The notes under the pieces were generated by a model. That model made no database searches, had not been told where the DNA came from, and saw only the letters and a list, made by a program, of their open reading frames with translations. A stretch of 64,000 nucleotides of DNA, taken from contig CAJXWO010000002.1 in assembly GCA_913062865.1 (NCBI GenBank), positions 1 through 64,000 on the forward strand. Direction: 5' to 3'. A program made the translations under genes and the position numbers. Positions 32,769 through 42,690 of this stretch are shown one piece after another (the stretch's first letter is position 1; each line of letters begins with the position of its first letter). This DNA is from an uncultured Paracoccaceae bacterium (GTDB taxonomy: Bacteria > Pseudomonadota > Alphaproteobacteria > Rhodobacterales > Rhodobacteraceae).

Positions 32769-34150
32769 AGATCAAGCGCCACAGGCAGGGTGGCCAGCAA
32801 GGCGCGCGCCCCTTGCATGACGCCACCCTTGGTGCGGGCGGGCGCGGGCTGGGGCTGCCAGCCGTAGATGTCGAAATGGGTATAGCTGGGCGTGTCGGTC
32901 ACGAACCGGCGCAGGAACAGTGCTGCGGTGATCGCGCCGCCGAACCCGCCCTTTGGCGCATTGTCGAGATCCGCGATACCCGGTTCGATCAGGGGCTCAT
33001 AGGCCTCGTGGAAAGGCAGCCGCCAGCACGGATCTGCCGTTGTCTCACCCGCCGCCGCCAACGCGCCCGCCACGGTTTCGTCCGTTGTGAAGAACGGCGC
33101 GATATCCGGACCAACAGCCACGCGCGCGGCACCGGTCAGCGTGGCCATGGACACGATCATGTCGGGCGTGTCCTCGTCCGCCAGCGCCAAAGCATCGGCC
33201 AGCACCAGCCGCCCCTCGGCATCGGTGTTGTTGATCTCGACCGTCAGCCCCTTGCGCGACTGCAGGATATCCTGCGGGCGGAAGGCAGCACCGGACACGC
33301 TGTTCTCCACCGCAGGCACCAGCACGCGCAATCGAATAGGCAGGTTCAGCGCCATGATGATCTGCGCGAGGCCCAGGACTGTGGCGGCCCCGCCCATGTC
33401 CTTTTTCATCAACCCCATGGAGGCGCCGGGTTTGAGGTTGAGCCCCCCGGTGTCGAAACAGACCCCCTTGCCCACCAGCGTCAGGCGTGGGCCGGTGCTG
33501 CCCCAGCGCATGTCGATGAGCCGCGGCGCGCGGTCGGCGGCGCGACCCACGGTGTGGATCATCGGAAGGTTCTTATCCAAAAGGTCATCCCCGGTCGTGA
33601 CCTCAATCTCGGCCCCATGCGCTTCGGCCAGAAGCCGCGCGGCCTCTTCGAGATTGTCGGGCCCCATGTCGCTGGCGGGCGTGTTGATGAGATCGCGGGT
33701 CAGCGCCTCGCCTTCGGCCAGGATCTCGATCTTGGCCGCGTCGACACCCTCTGGCGCGACAAGCCGCGCGGCCGGTGCCGTCTGGTCACGGTAGCGGTCA
33801 AAGACATACCCCGTCAAAAGCCAGCCCAGCGTTTCCTGCTCGGCCATTTCCGGCGGCAGCCCGGAGGCGATCTGGTAGGTGCCCGCCGGAAGGGACGCCG
33901 CCCCCGCCGCAAGCACAAAACGCGTCCGGGATCGCTGTGCCGCCGTGCCGTAGCCCACGGCCGCCGCCAAGGGTTGGCCATCGGACCCGGGCAACACCAC
34001 GCGTTCGCCGATGGCGCCGGAAAAGCCCTGTGCGCCCACCCAGGTCCGGGCCGCGTCGTCCAGTGTTTCGCACCAGGCATCAAGCTCGCTCATCTCGACA
34101 AGGTGCAGCGGCAACGCCGCCTCGGACTTGTCTGCAAAGCGCAACTGCAT
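32765..34150 (-). CDS. leucyl aminopeptidase family (M17) protein
   Basis: LVGKGVCFDTGGLNLKPGASMGLMKKDMGGAATVLG, EINNTDAEGRLVLADAL. Confidence 0.94.
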   Translation of the reverse strand: MQLRFADKSEAALPLHLVEMSELDAWCETLDDAARTWVGAQGFSGAIGERVVLPGSDGQPLAAAVGYGTAAQRSRTRFVLAAGAASLPAGTYQIASGLPPEMAEQETLGWLLTGYVFDRYRDQTAPAARLVAPEGVDAAKIEILAEGEALTRDLINTPASDMGPDNLEEAARLLAEAHGAEIEVTTGDDLLDKNLPMIHTVGRAADRAPRLIDMRWGSTGPRLTLVGKGVCFDTGGLNLKPGASMGLMKKDMGGAATVLGLAQIIMALNLPIRLRVLVPAVENSVSGAAFRPQDILQSRKGLTVEINNTDAEGRLVLADALALADEDTPDMIVSMATLTGAARVAVGPDIAPFFTTDETVAGALAAAGETTADPCWRLPFHEAYEPLIEPGIADLDNAPKGGFGGAITAALFLRRFVTDTPSYTHFDIYGWQPQPAPARTKGGVMQGARALLATLPVALDL

Positions 34151-34248
34151 CGGATACTCCCCTATGTCCGAAACCGGAACAGGTCCGGTCGTTCGGGTCA
34201 GAGCCTATCGCGCAGGGGCCCGGCTGCAAGCGCTGTGGGATCGAAAAG

Positions 34249-34626
34249 TCAGAGCGAGAGGTCGTCGAGATCCCAGATCGCCATCAACGACCCTTCTCCT
34301 ACACGGACAAGGCGGGCCATGGTGGCCGCCAGCGCGGTCTCGTCTCCCGCGCCTAGGCAATAGCCCACATCGTCGGCGACGCGGGCCAGCGCGGGCAGGC
34401 CGATCTGGCCGGCCTGGCCCGCAATTGCGCGCACCGAACCCGCAAGCTTGGCCCGCTGGGCGGTTCGGTGTTCCCGTTCGGCCCGCGAGAGCCGCACGGC
34501 AATTTCCTCCAGTGCGCGGCACAGCACCTCTTCGGCGGTCGGCGCCCCCAACCTGCGCTGCAGGCGGGCCATCTGCTCCGGATCGATCTGCGGCCGTTCG
34601 GACCGCAGGCTAAGTCTTTGACACAT
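34249..34626 (-). CDS. hypothetical protein (about 125 aa)
   Basis: Helical-looking ORF MCQRLSLRSERPQIDPEQMARLQRRLGAPTAEEVLCRALEEIAVRLSRAEREHRTAQ...MAIWDLDDLSL. Confidence 0.65.
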   Translation of the reverse strand: MCQRLSLRSERPQIDPEQMARLQRRLGAPTAEEVLCRALEEIAVRLSRAEREHRTAQRAKLAGSVRAIAGQAGQIGLPALARVADDVGYCLGAGDETALAATMARLVRVGEGSLMAIWDLDDLSL

Positions 34627-34800
34627 CGGTTGTTGTCCCTGCATTCTCTTTCAAACCCACCGAAGGGACCATGGCCCGGCCCGGTTCCGAAATCCTTTCG
34701 CAAACGCGGCAGAAATCTGGCCTTTTCTCTCGAATTCAATCCGGTTTCGGCGTATCCGGAACGACAAAACCGGCGTCATGCCATCGATACGAGGGACATC

Positions 34801-35451
34801 ATGGACCACGCGCGCCCGCTGCCAAGCTATCTGGTTACACGGTATCACGGCTGGAAAGCCACGACATATGCCGACAACCAGATGTGGTATCGCAAGCTTG
34901 CAACCGAAGGCCAGCATCCGCGCGCGATGGTCATCTCCTGCTGCGACTCGCGGGTGCATGTCACCTCGATCTTCGGAGCCGATCAGGGCGAATTCTTCCT
35001 GCATCGCAACATCGCGAACCTTGTCCCGCCCTACCTGCCCAATGGGCAGAAACGGGGCACTTCGGCCGCGCTGGAATACGCGGTGCGGATCCTGAAAGTG
35101 GCCCATGTCATCGTCATGGGGCATTCGAATTGCGGCGGTGTGCAGGGCTGCCTCGACATGTGCCGTGGCGATGCACCTGAACTGGACGAGCCCGAAAGCT
35201 TCATCGGGCGGTGGCTCGACATCCTGCGCCGCGGCTACGAGCGTGTGGCCGACGAGCCCGACCGCGACCGGCAGATGCGCGCGCTCGAGCAACAGGCGGT
35301 GATCGTGTCGCTTGAGAACCTGATGACCTTTCCCTTCGTGGCCGACGGTGTCGCGGCCGGCACGCTCAGCCTGCACGGGCTTTGGAAAGACATCGGTGAA
35401 GGCCAGCTTGAGTATTTCAATTCGGCCGACCAGGCCTTCCGCCCGGTCTGA
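34801..35451 (+). CDS. beta-class carbonic anhydrase
   Basis: VISCCDSRVHVTSIFGADQGEFFLHRNIANLVPPY, VIVMGHSNCGGVQGCLDM. Confidence 0.95.
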   Translation: MDHARPLPSYLVTRYHGWKATTYADNQMWYRKLATEGQHPRAMVISCCDSRVHVTSIFGADQGEFFLHRNIANLVPPYLPNGQKRGTSAALEYAVRILKVAHVIVMGHSNCGGVQGCLDMCRGDAPELDEPESFIGRWLDILRRGYERVADEPDRDRQMRALEQQAVIVSLENLMTFPFVADGVAAGTLSLHGLWKDIGEGQLEYFNSADQAFRPV

Positions 35452-35487
35452 GGACCATTCCGTTGCCCGTCTTCCCGGAGAGACCCC

Positions 35488-36453
35488 ATGCTTGATCTGG
35501 CCCTCGCAAATTTGCTGTCGCCCATCGTTCTGTCCTTTGCGTTGGGGCTGTTTGCAGCGCTGGTCCGGTCCGACCTGACAGTGCCCGAGGCCGCGGCAAA
35601 GGCCTTGTCGATCTACCTGCTTTTCGCGATCGGTTTCAAAGGCGGGGTCAGCGTGTCCGATCACGGGATCGACGGACTCCTCGCGCTGTCGTTGCTGACC
35701 GGTGTTATCCTGTCGGCACTGCTGCCGCTGATCGCCTTTGCCTTGATCCGCGTGATGAGCGGGCTGTCAACGCTGGATGCGGCGGCCGTGGCAGGGCATT
35801 ATGGGTCGATCTCGATCGTGACCTTCGTGGCCGCGACCTCGGTTCTGCAAGGGGCCGGGATCACCTCCGAAGGGTTCATGGTGGCCGTGGCCGCCGCGAT
35901 GGAGGCACCGGCGATCCTGTCCGCGCTCTGGCTCGTGTCGCGGGGCGAGAAATCGGGGCGGATGGACGCGGATCTCTGGCGTGAAATCCTGTTCAACGGC
36001 TCGATCGTGCTGCTTCTGGGCAGCTTCGCCATCGGCTGGATCACCGGAGACGAGGGGCTGGACAAGATCAGCGCTTTCATCGTGGCCCCGTTCCAGGGCG
36101 TTCTTTGCCTGTTCCTGCTGGACATGGGCCTGATCGCCGGGCGCGGCCTGCGCAGCGGGGCCGGTCTGTCGGCGGGTCTTTTCGGCTTTGGCGTTCTCAT
36201 GCCGGTGATCGGGAGCATGATCGGGCTGGGTGCGGGCGTCTTGATCGGGCTGAGCACGGGGGGCGTGCTGTTGCTGATGGTGCTGTCGGCCTCGGCCTCT
36301 TACATTGCGGTGCCAGCTGCAATGCGGGTGGCACTGCCCGAGGCGAACCCGTCGATCTACCTGACATTGTCGCTGGGCGTGACATTCCCGTTCAACCTGA
36401 CACTTGGCATCCCGCTCTATCTGTGGGCGGCGCAACTCGTGACCGGAGGCTGA
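35488..36453 (+). CDS. sbtA: sodium-dependent bicarbonate transport family permease (SbtA-like)
   Basis: ANLLSPIVLSFALGLFAALVRSDLTVPEAAAKALSIYLLFAIGFKGGVSV; AAAVAGHYGSISIVTFVAATSVL; SASASYIAVPAAMRVALPEANPSIYLTLSLGVTFPFNLTLGIPLY. Confidence 0.92.
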   Translation: MLDLALANLLSPIVLSFALGLFAALVRSDLTVPEAAAKALSIYLLFAIGFKGGVSVSDHGIDGLLALSLLTGVILSALLPLIAFALIRVMSGLSTLDAAAVAGHYGSISIVTFVAATSVLQGAGITSEGFMVAVAAAMEAPAILSALWLVSRGEKSGRMDADLWREILFNGSIVLLLGSFAIGWITGDEGLDKISAFIVAPFQGVLCLFLLDMGLIAGRGLRSGAGLSAGLFGFGVLMPVIGSMIGLGAGVLIGLSTGGVLLLMVLSASASYIAVPAAMRVALPEANPSIYLTLSLGVTFPFNLTLGIPLYLWAAQLVTGG

Positions 36454-36457
36454 AAAG

Positions 36458-36769
36458 ATGGACACACACAAGGCCAAGCGCGTGGAAATCATCATCGAGG
36501 CGGTGATGGCCAGCCGTCTGACCAACGCACTCGAAAAGGCGGGGGTCAGAGGCTACAGCATGCTGCCTGTGCTGGGCGGCACCGGGCGCTCGGGGACATG
36601 GAGCCGCGCCGGCCAGGTCGGCCGTGGCGAAGGCATGGTGCAGGTGGTTTGCCTGATCCGGCCCGAACGTTTGGACGGGTTGCTGGATGCGGCGTTTTCG
36701 GTGGTCGAAAAGCATATCGGCGTGGTGTCGATCACCGATTGCGAAGTGCTGCGTGCCGAGCGGTTTTAA
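36458..36769 (+). CDS. PII-like protein (SbtB-type) adjacent to sbtA
   Basis: VEIIIEAVMASRLTNALEKAGVRGYSMLPVLGGTGRSGTWSRAGQVGRGEGMVQVVCLIRPERLDGLLDAAFSVVEKHIGVVSITDCEVLRAERF; 4 nt after the sbtA stop. Confidence 0.88.
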   Translation: MDTHKAKRVEIIIEAVMASRLTNALEKAGVRGYSMLPVLGGTGRSGTWSRAGQVGRGEGMVQVVCLIRPERLDGLLDAAFSVVEKHIGVVSITDCEVLRAERF

Positions 36770-36803
36770 CCGTGGTCTAACCGGGATCGGCCCAGCCCGA
36801 AGG

Positions 36804-37232
36804 ATGGCCGAGCCAGTGACCCCGCCCCTTTATCGGCAATTGAGTGCCCATGCCTTGGCCCGGGCGTGCGAGATCTCGATCCAGCAGCTTCTGAAAGATG
36901 CGCTTCGGTCCGAGATCGTGCGCGCGCAGACCACTGCAAAGACGCCCAACAGGGCGGATGCGCGGCTCGTCGCGTGCGTTCAGCGGCTGCTCGCCCCAGA
37001 CATGACCGCCATATAGAGATGGGCGGACCTGCACGCGCGCCTGGCCCGACACGGTGTCGAACTGCGCCTAGCAAGCGGCGGCCTCACCCTGCACCGCCAA
37101 ACGGGCGGGCAACGCTTGTGCGAAGCCTCAGAGCTGAGCTTTGCCTATACCCAACTTGTTCGGCGCTTCGGGGCGCCGATGCCGGATCATCCGCACCGGA
37201 TGGACCAGTTGCGACCGACCAAAAACGCCTAA
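36804..37232 (+). pseudogene. hypothetical ORF interrupted by in-frame TAG (relaxase-like C-terminal motif)
   Basis: Same frame reads MAEPVTPPLYRQLSAH...LLAPDMTAI*RWADLHARLARHGVELRLASGGLTLHRQTGGQRLCEASELSFAYTQLVRRFGAPMPDHPHRMDQLRPTKNA*; stop at 37014-37016. Confidence 0.6.
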
Positions 37233-37295
37233 CCCCCGCCGCCACAGGACGACGGGGATTTCGAAGTGATCGCGCGGGTCTATACAGCGAGAGCC

Positions 37296-38318
37296 TCAGC
37301 CCTTTTTGAGCACCCGTGTGCCCAGCGTCTCGGCGATCTGAACGGCATTCAGCGCGGCACCCTTGCGCAGGTTGTCCGACACGACCCAGATGTTCAGACC
37401 GTTCTCGATCGTGCCGTCCTGGCGGATCCGGCTGATGAAGGTCGCATAGTCGCCCACGCATTCCACCGGCGTGACGTAGCCGCCGTCTTCGCGCTTGTCG
37501 ATCACCATGCAGCCGGGTGCCTCGCGCAGGATGTCGCGCGCCTCGTCCTCGTCCAGGAAATCCTCGAACTCGATATTGATCGCCTCGGAATGGCCCACGA
37601 AGACCGGCACGCGCACACAGGTCGCGGTGACCTTAATGGCCGTATCGACGATCTTTTTCGTCTCGGCGACCATCTTCCATTCTTCCTTGGTCGAGCCGTC
37701 TTCCATGAAGACGTCGATATGCGGGATCACGTTGAACGCAATCTGCTTCTGGAACTTCTTGGCCGGCACATCGTCGGTCGGGTTATAGACCGACTTGGTC
37801 TGGTCCCAGAGCTCGTCGATCCCCTCTTTGCCAGCACCCGACACGGATTGGTAGGTCGACACGACGACGCGCTTGATGCGCGCCCGGTCATGGAGCGGTT
37901 TGAGCGCCACCACCATCTGCGCGGTCGAGCAGTTGGGGTTGGCGATGATGTTCTTCTTGGCGTAGCCCTCGACCGCCTCGGGATTGACCTCGGGCACCAC
38001 GAGCGGCACGTCAGCGTCGTACCGATACAGCGATGAATTGTCGATCACCACGCAGCCTGCCGCGGCGGCCTTGGGCGCGTAGACCTTGGTTGCGTCCGAC
38101 CCGATGGCGAACAACGCCATGTCCCAGCCTGTAAAGTCGAACGTGTCGAGATCCTGGGTGGTGAGTGTCTTGTCGCCAAAGCTCACCTCGGTTCCCAGCG
38201 ACCGGCGCGAGGCAAGCGCCGCGATCTCGTCGACGGGGAACTGGCGCTCGGCCAGGATGTTCAGCATTTCGCGGCCCACGTTGCCCGTGGCGCCGACAAC
38301 GGCGACTTTGTAGCCCAT
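37296..38318 (-). CDS. asd: aspartate-semialdehyde dehydrogenase
   Basis: MGYKVAVVGATGNVGREML, PNCSTAQMVVALKPLHD, VVSTYQSVSGAGKEGIDEL. Confidence 0.96.
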   Translation of the reverse strand: MGYKVAVVGATGNVGREMLNILAERQFPVDEIAALASRRSLGTEVSFGDKTLTTQDLDTFDFTGWDMALFAIGSDATKVYAPKAAAAGCVVIDNSSLYRYDADVPLVVPEVNPEAVEGYAKKNIIANPNCSTAQMVVALKPLHDRARIKRVVVSTYQSVSGAGKEGIDELWDQTKSVYNPTDDVPAKKFQKQIAFNVIPHIDVFMEDGSTKEEWKMVAETKKIVDTAIKVTATCVRVPVFVGHSEAINIEFEDFLDEDEARDILREAPGCMVIDKREDGGYVTPVECVGDYATFISRIRQDGTIENGLNIWVVSDNLRKGAALNAVQIAETLGTRVLKKG

Positions 38319-38606
38319 TTGGCTCTCCTTCGTTGCGTCGACCGGGCCGGGGCCCTCCCCCGGTGCGGTCGCGGCGTGATACATGAGCGCGCGGGCGGGC
38401 GAAAGGGGGCTCCCCCGCTTGCCTTGACGCGCGCGGCTTAACCCGTACGTTGCGCCGCAGGTCGAAAAAACAAGGGGGCGTCTCCAATGATCCGACGCAG
38501 GGCACCGGTTGCCCCGGTCGCAGCGGACACGGGTCTGGCACTGGCGAGATCCGCCCCAACGGCAGCGCCCCGTCCGGCTGTCGCGCGGACCGGCAGCTGA
38601 GGCACC

Positions 38607-39824
38607 ATGCGACCGTCGCTCGGCATGCGCGCCTACCTGGCCCTTGGCCGCCACCGCCTGGAGCTGGGGACGGCGGAACGACCGTTGCGCCCGATGGGCG
38701 AGCTGGTCTGGGCCCACGCCCCGGTACCCGAGGCGGTCATGCCACTCCTACGACTGGCCGAACGGCTGATCGCGCAGCGCGTACGCCTTTCCGTCCTGAT
38801 CTCCGCGCCCTTGGCGATACCGCGTCCGGCAGAGCTGCCGCCGGGGGTGCTCTGGGACGGGTTGGGCCCCGATTCGCTGCCGCTCGCCGAGGCATTTCTT
38901 GACCATTGGACACCGGATCTCTGCCTCTGGAGCGAGGGCTATCTCGAACCCGCGCTGGTCGCCTGCGCCGCCCGGCGGGACGTGCCACTCTACCTGATCG
39001 ACGCCACGGGCGCGGTGCTGGCCCCGGATGCCCCGGTCTGGCTTCCCGGACTGGCCCAAGCCGTTCTCGCACCGTTCGCCGCCGTCATGGCCCGGACTGC
39101 CAATGCCGCGCAGGTCCTGCGACGCGCAGGCGTGGCGCTATCGGATATCTCGGTTACCGGACCGATGCAGCACGGCGCATCGGCCCTGCCCTGCAACGAG
39201 ACCGAGCACGCCAACCTGACCACGGCGCTGGCTGGACGGCATTTGTGGCTGGCCGCTTTTGCCGAGCCCGATGAAATCGGCATCATCACCCGCGCACAGC
39301 GCTTGGCCAGCCGCACCGCGCACCGCCTGTTGCTTGTGCTGATCCCTGCCCAACAGGCACAGGGCCCAGACCTCGCCCGCCGCCTTGATCACGAGGGCTG
39401 GCGCGTCTGCCACTGGTCCGAAGGCGCCTTTCCGGACGAGACCACGCAGATCCTCTTGGCGGACAGCCATGACGAAATGGGGCTCTGGTACCGCCTGTCG
39501 CCCATCGCGTTGATGGCAAGCTCGCTGGGCGCCGACCATGCCGGTTGCGACCCGTACCCGGCGGCGGCCTTGGGATCGGCCATCCTGTCAGGCCCCCATG
39601 TCGCGGCGCATCGGGACAGCTACGACCGGCTGAGCGCGGCGGGCGGCGCACGGACTGTCCAGGATGCCGACGGTCTCGCTGCAGCGGTCATCCGTCTGAT
39701 CGCACCGGATCAGGCCGCCCATATGGCCCACGCAGCATGGGAGGTCGTGTCCCACGGGGCAGAGGTGACGGACCGCGTGATCGACCTGGTGCTCGACACG
39801 CTGGACCTGGGGGCCGTGGGCTGA
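38607..39824 (+). CDS. waaA: 3-deoxy-D-manno-octulosonic acid transferase (short WaaA/KdtA-like)
   Basis: [52 protein letters not shown]; immediately upstream of lpxK with ATGA overlap. Confidence 0.8.
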   Translation: MRPSLGMRAYLALGRHRLELGTAERPLRPMGELVWAHAPVPEAVMPLLRLAERLIAQRVRLSVLISAPLAIPRPAELPPGVLWDGLGPDSLPLAEAFLDHWTPDLCLWSEGYLEPALVACAARRDVPLYLIDATGAVLAPDAPVWLPGLAQAVLAPFAAVMARTANAAQVLRRAGVALSDISVTGPMQHGASALPCNETEHANLTTALAGRHLWLAAFAEPDEIGIITRAQRLASRTAHRLLLVLIPAQQAQGPDLARRLDHEGWRVCHWSEGAFPDETTQILLADSHDEMGLWYRLSPIALMASSLGADHAGCDPYPAAALGSAILSGPHVAAHRDSYDRLSAAGGARTVQDADGLAAAVIRLIAPDQAAHMAHAAWEVVSHGAEVTDRVIDLVLDTLDLGAVG

Positions 39825-40822
39825 TGCGGGCGCCGCGCTTCTGGGATACCCCGCCTGACCGTCCGGACTGGCGAGCCCGGCTTCTGGCCCCGATGGGCTG
39901 GCTGACCGCGCGTGCCACGGCCCGGCGCGTGGCGCGGCCACCGGAGGTGCGGCTGGACATCCCGGTGGTCTGCGTGGGCAACCTGAATGCCGGCGGCACC
40001 GGCAAGACGCCCGTGGTCATGGACCTGGTTCAGCGCCTGGCGGCCCGGGGCGAACGGCCCCATGTCGTGTCGCGCGGGTATGGCGGGCGGTTGACTGGGC
40101 CGGTCCAAGTCGACCCGCGCGCTCACACCACCGACGAGGTTGGGGACGAGCCGTTGCTGCTGTCGGCCTTTGCGCCGGTCTGGGTTGCAAAGGACCGCGC
40201 GGCGGGCGGACGCGCCGCCAGCGCCGCCGGCGCCAGCGTCATCGTGATGGATGACGGGTTTCAGAACCCCGCGTTGCAAAAGGATCTGTCGATCATCGTG
40301 GTCGATGCGACCGCCGGTTTCGGCAATGGGCGGTGCCTGCCCGCAGGACCGTTGCGCGAACCCGTAGTCACCGGCCTGGCCCGCGCCGATCTGCTGATCT
40401 CGGTCGGAGCTAGCGCGGCACAGGCGCGCTTTAACGCGATCTGGGGCGGCGCGGTCGGGCTCCCGCACCTGCGCGCCGCGCTCGAACCCCTGCAAACAGG
40501 CATGGACTGGCAGGACACGCCGGTTCTGGCCTTTGCCGGGATCGGTCATCCGGAGAAATTCTTTGCAACCCTCCAAGGACTGGGTGCGCGCATTCTGCGC
40601 GGAGAAGCGCTCGAGGATCACCAGCCGCTGACCACCGCTCTCATGGGGCGGCTTGAAACCGAAGCGAAGGCGCTTGGCGCGCAGCTTGTGACCACAGAGA
40701 AGGACGCCGTGCGCCTGCCCTCGGGATTTCGGCAAAAGGTGCTGACGCTGCCCGTGCGCCTGCAAATCACCGATCCCGGGCCGCTCGACGCGGCACTGGA
40801 GAAGCTTCTGAAACCAGCCTGA
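39824..40822 (+). CDS. lpxK: tetraacyldisaccharide 4'-kinase
   Basis: [67 protein letters not shown]. Confidence 0.96.
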   Translation: MRAPRFWDTPPDRPDWRARLLAPMGWLTARATARRVARPPEVRLDIPVVCVGNLNAGGTGKTPVVMDLVQRLAARGERPHVVSRGYGGRLTGPVQVDPRAHTTDEVGDEPLLLSAFAPVWVAKDRAAGGRAASAAGASVIVMDDGFQNPALQKDLSIIVVDATAGFGNGRCLPAGPLREPVVTGLARADLLISVGASAAQARFNAIWGGAVGLPHLRAALEPLQTGMDWQDTPVLAFAGIGHPEKFFATLQGLGARILRGEALEDHQPLTTALMGRLETEAKALGAQLVTTEKDAVRLPSGFRQKVLTLPVRLQITDPGPLDAALEKLLKPA

Positions 40823-40837
40823 GCGCCAACCGGCGCG

Positions 40838-41219
40838 TCAGCTGCGAGGCTGCACTTCGGCACCCTGTGCCTCCGGTTCCTCATCGACCTTATCGGCCGG
40901 GAAGCCGGGGGCGGTCACGTCGAGTCCGGTCGCCTCTTCCAGCCGCTTGATGATTTTGGGCGACAGTTCGCGTGGGCCAAAGCGGGCGATCCCGTCCTGA
41001 AAGAGCGCGATCAGCAGCGGGTTGAGGTCCAGCGGTTCGCCGGCCCGGTCCGCCACCGCCTGGGACAGACCGATATCCTTCGCCACGAGACCCGTACCGC
41101 GCGACAAAGCCCACCACACGCGCCGGATCCAGATCATGGACCTGCAGATCGACCCCGTTGCGCAAAAAACTGTCGGCGAGCTTGGCCCCGACATTTCCCA
41201 ATCCAATGAAACCGGCCAT
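40838..41219 (-). pseudogene. internally deleted, frameshifted NAD(P)-dependent oxidoreductase (3-hydroxyisobutyrate dehydrogenase-like)
   Basis: N-terminal MAGFIGLGNVGAKLADSFLRNGVDLQVHDLDPARVVGF in one frame; C-terminal domain GTGLVAKDIGLSQAVADRAGEPLDLNPLLIALFQDGIARFGPRELSPKIIKRLEEATGLDVTAPGFPADK in another frame; the middle of the family fold is absent. Confidence 0.8.
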
Positions 41220-41312
41220 CATGACCGTCCCCCCCCGTTTTTCAAGATCTGTCTGGGCGGCGCCGAACCTGTCCATAGCGCAGTTTGCGACGTTTTTTTG
41301 ATGGGAATGGCC

Positions 41313-42605
41313 TTAAACCACCACTTCAAGCGCCTCTTGCCGACCCACATCGAAGACACGCTTGTAACGCGCGATCTCGTCATCGGGGCCCATCGCCTTG
41401 TTGGGGTTGTCGGACAGCTTGACCGTGGGGCGGCCATTGGCACTGACCGCCTTGCAGACAAGCGAGAACGCGTCGAGCCTCCCATCGGGCACCAGTTCGC
41501 GGAAATCGTTGGTCAGGTTCGTGCCCCACCCAAAGCTCACCCGCACCCGGCCAGAAAACTGCCGGTGCAGCGCCTCGATGCTCTCTACATCCAGCCCGTC
41601 GGAAAATATCACGAGCTTTTGCGTCGGATCCTCGCCACGCTCTTTCCACCAGCGGATGGCCGTCTCGGCTCCTGTCGCAGGGTCGCCGCTGTCGATGCGG
41701 ATGCCGGTCCAACCCGCCAGCCATTCGGGCGCATGCTTCAGGAAGCCTTCGGTCCCGAAGGTGTCGGGCAGGATGATACGCAGGTTGCCGTCATGCTCTT
41801 CATGCCAGTCTGCGAGAACCTGGTAGGGCGCGCGGGCCAGGTCTTCGTCCGTGTCCGCAAGCGCGGCATAGACCATGGGCAGTTCGTGGGCATTGGTGCC
41901 GATCGCCTCGAGATCGCGGTTCTTGGCGATCAGGCAGTTGGAGGTGCCGGTGAACTTGGGCCCCAGCCCCTCGGTCATGGCCTGCACGCACCAATCCTGC
42001 CACAGGAAGGAATGCCGTCGGCGCGTGCCGAAATCGGCGATGCGCAGCCCATCGACCCCGCGCAGGCGTTCGACCTTTTGCCAAAGCTTGGTCATGGCGC
42101 GGGCATAAAGCACCTGCAGCTCGAAGCGGCCCATCTGGTTCAGAACGGCCCGCCCGCGCAGCTCCATCAGGACGGCCAGGGCGGGGATTTCCCACAGCAT
42201 GACCTCGGGCCATTTGCCCTCGAAAGTCAGCTCGTACTGACCGTCTCGTTTTTCCAGGTGATAGGGCGGCAGTTGCAGCCCTTCGAACCATTCCATGAAG
42301 TCCGGGCGGAACATCTGACGCTTGCCGTAGAAGGTGTTGCCGCGCAGCCAGGTGCTTTCGCCCCGGGTCAGTCTGAGCGATCGGATATGGTCCAGCTGCT
42401 CGCGCAGCTCGCCCTCGTCGATCAGATCGGCCAACCGCACGGATTTGGTGCGGTTGATCAGGCTGAAGGTGACGTTCGTCTCACGCTTGTTGCGGAACAC
42501 CGACTGGCACATCAACAGCTTGTAGAAATCCGTGTCGATCAGGGACCGGACGATCGGGTCGATCTTCCATTTGTGGTTCCAGACCCGGGTTGCGATGTCG
42601 ACCAT
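41313..42605 (-). CDS. pncB: nicotinate phosphoribosyltransferase
   Basis: [70 protein letters not shown]. Confidence 0.95.
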   Translation of the reverse strand: MVDIATRVWNHKWKIDPIVRSLIDTDFYKLLMCQSVFRNKRETNVTFSLINRTKSVRLADLIDEGELREQLDHIRSLRLTRGESTWLRGNTFYGKRQMFRPDFMEWFEGLQLPPYHLEKRDGQYELTFEGKWPEVMLWEIPALAVLMELRGRAVLNQMGRFELQVLYARAMTKLWQKVERLRGVDGLRIADFGTRRRHSFLWQDWCVQAMTEGLGPKFTGTSNCLIAKNRDLEAIGTNAHELPMVYAALADTDEDLARAPYQVLADWHEEHDGNLRIILPDTFGTEGFLKHAPEWLAGWTGIRIDSGDPATGAETAIRWWKERGEDPTQKLVIFSDGLDVESIEALHRQFSGRVRVSFGWGTNLTNDFRELVPDGRLDAFSLVCKAVSANGRPTVKLSDNPNKAMGPDDEIARYKRVFDVGRQEALEVVV

Positions 42606-42690
42606 GGTGTCTCCCTTTCGCGGGTAGTTTTGCGGCTTTTCAAGCGCGGGAGCAAGCACCGGGCACCGGTCGGGGACGGCCCAACCAGGG

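Noticed and set aside
38319-38717. N-terminal extension of the asd ORF
   Set aside because: Overlaps the waaA start region on the opposite strand; a canonical Asd start MGYKVAVVGATGNVGRE is present at 38318.
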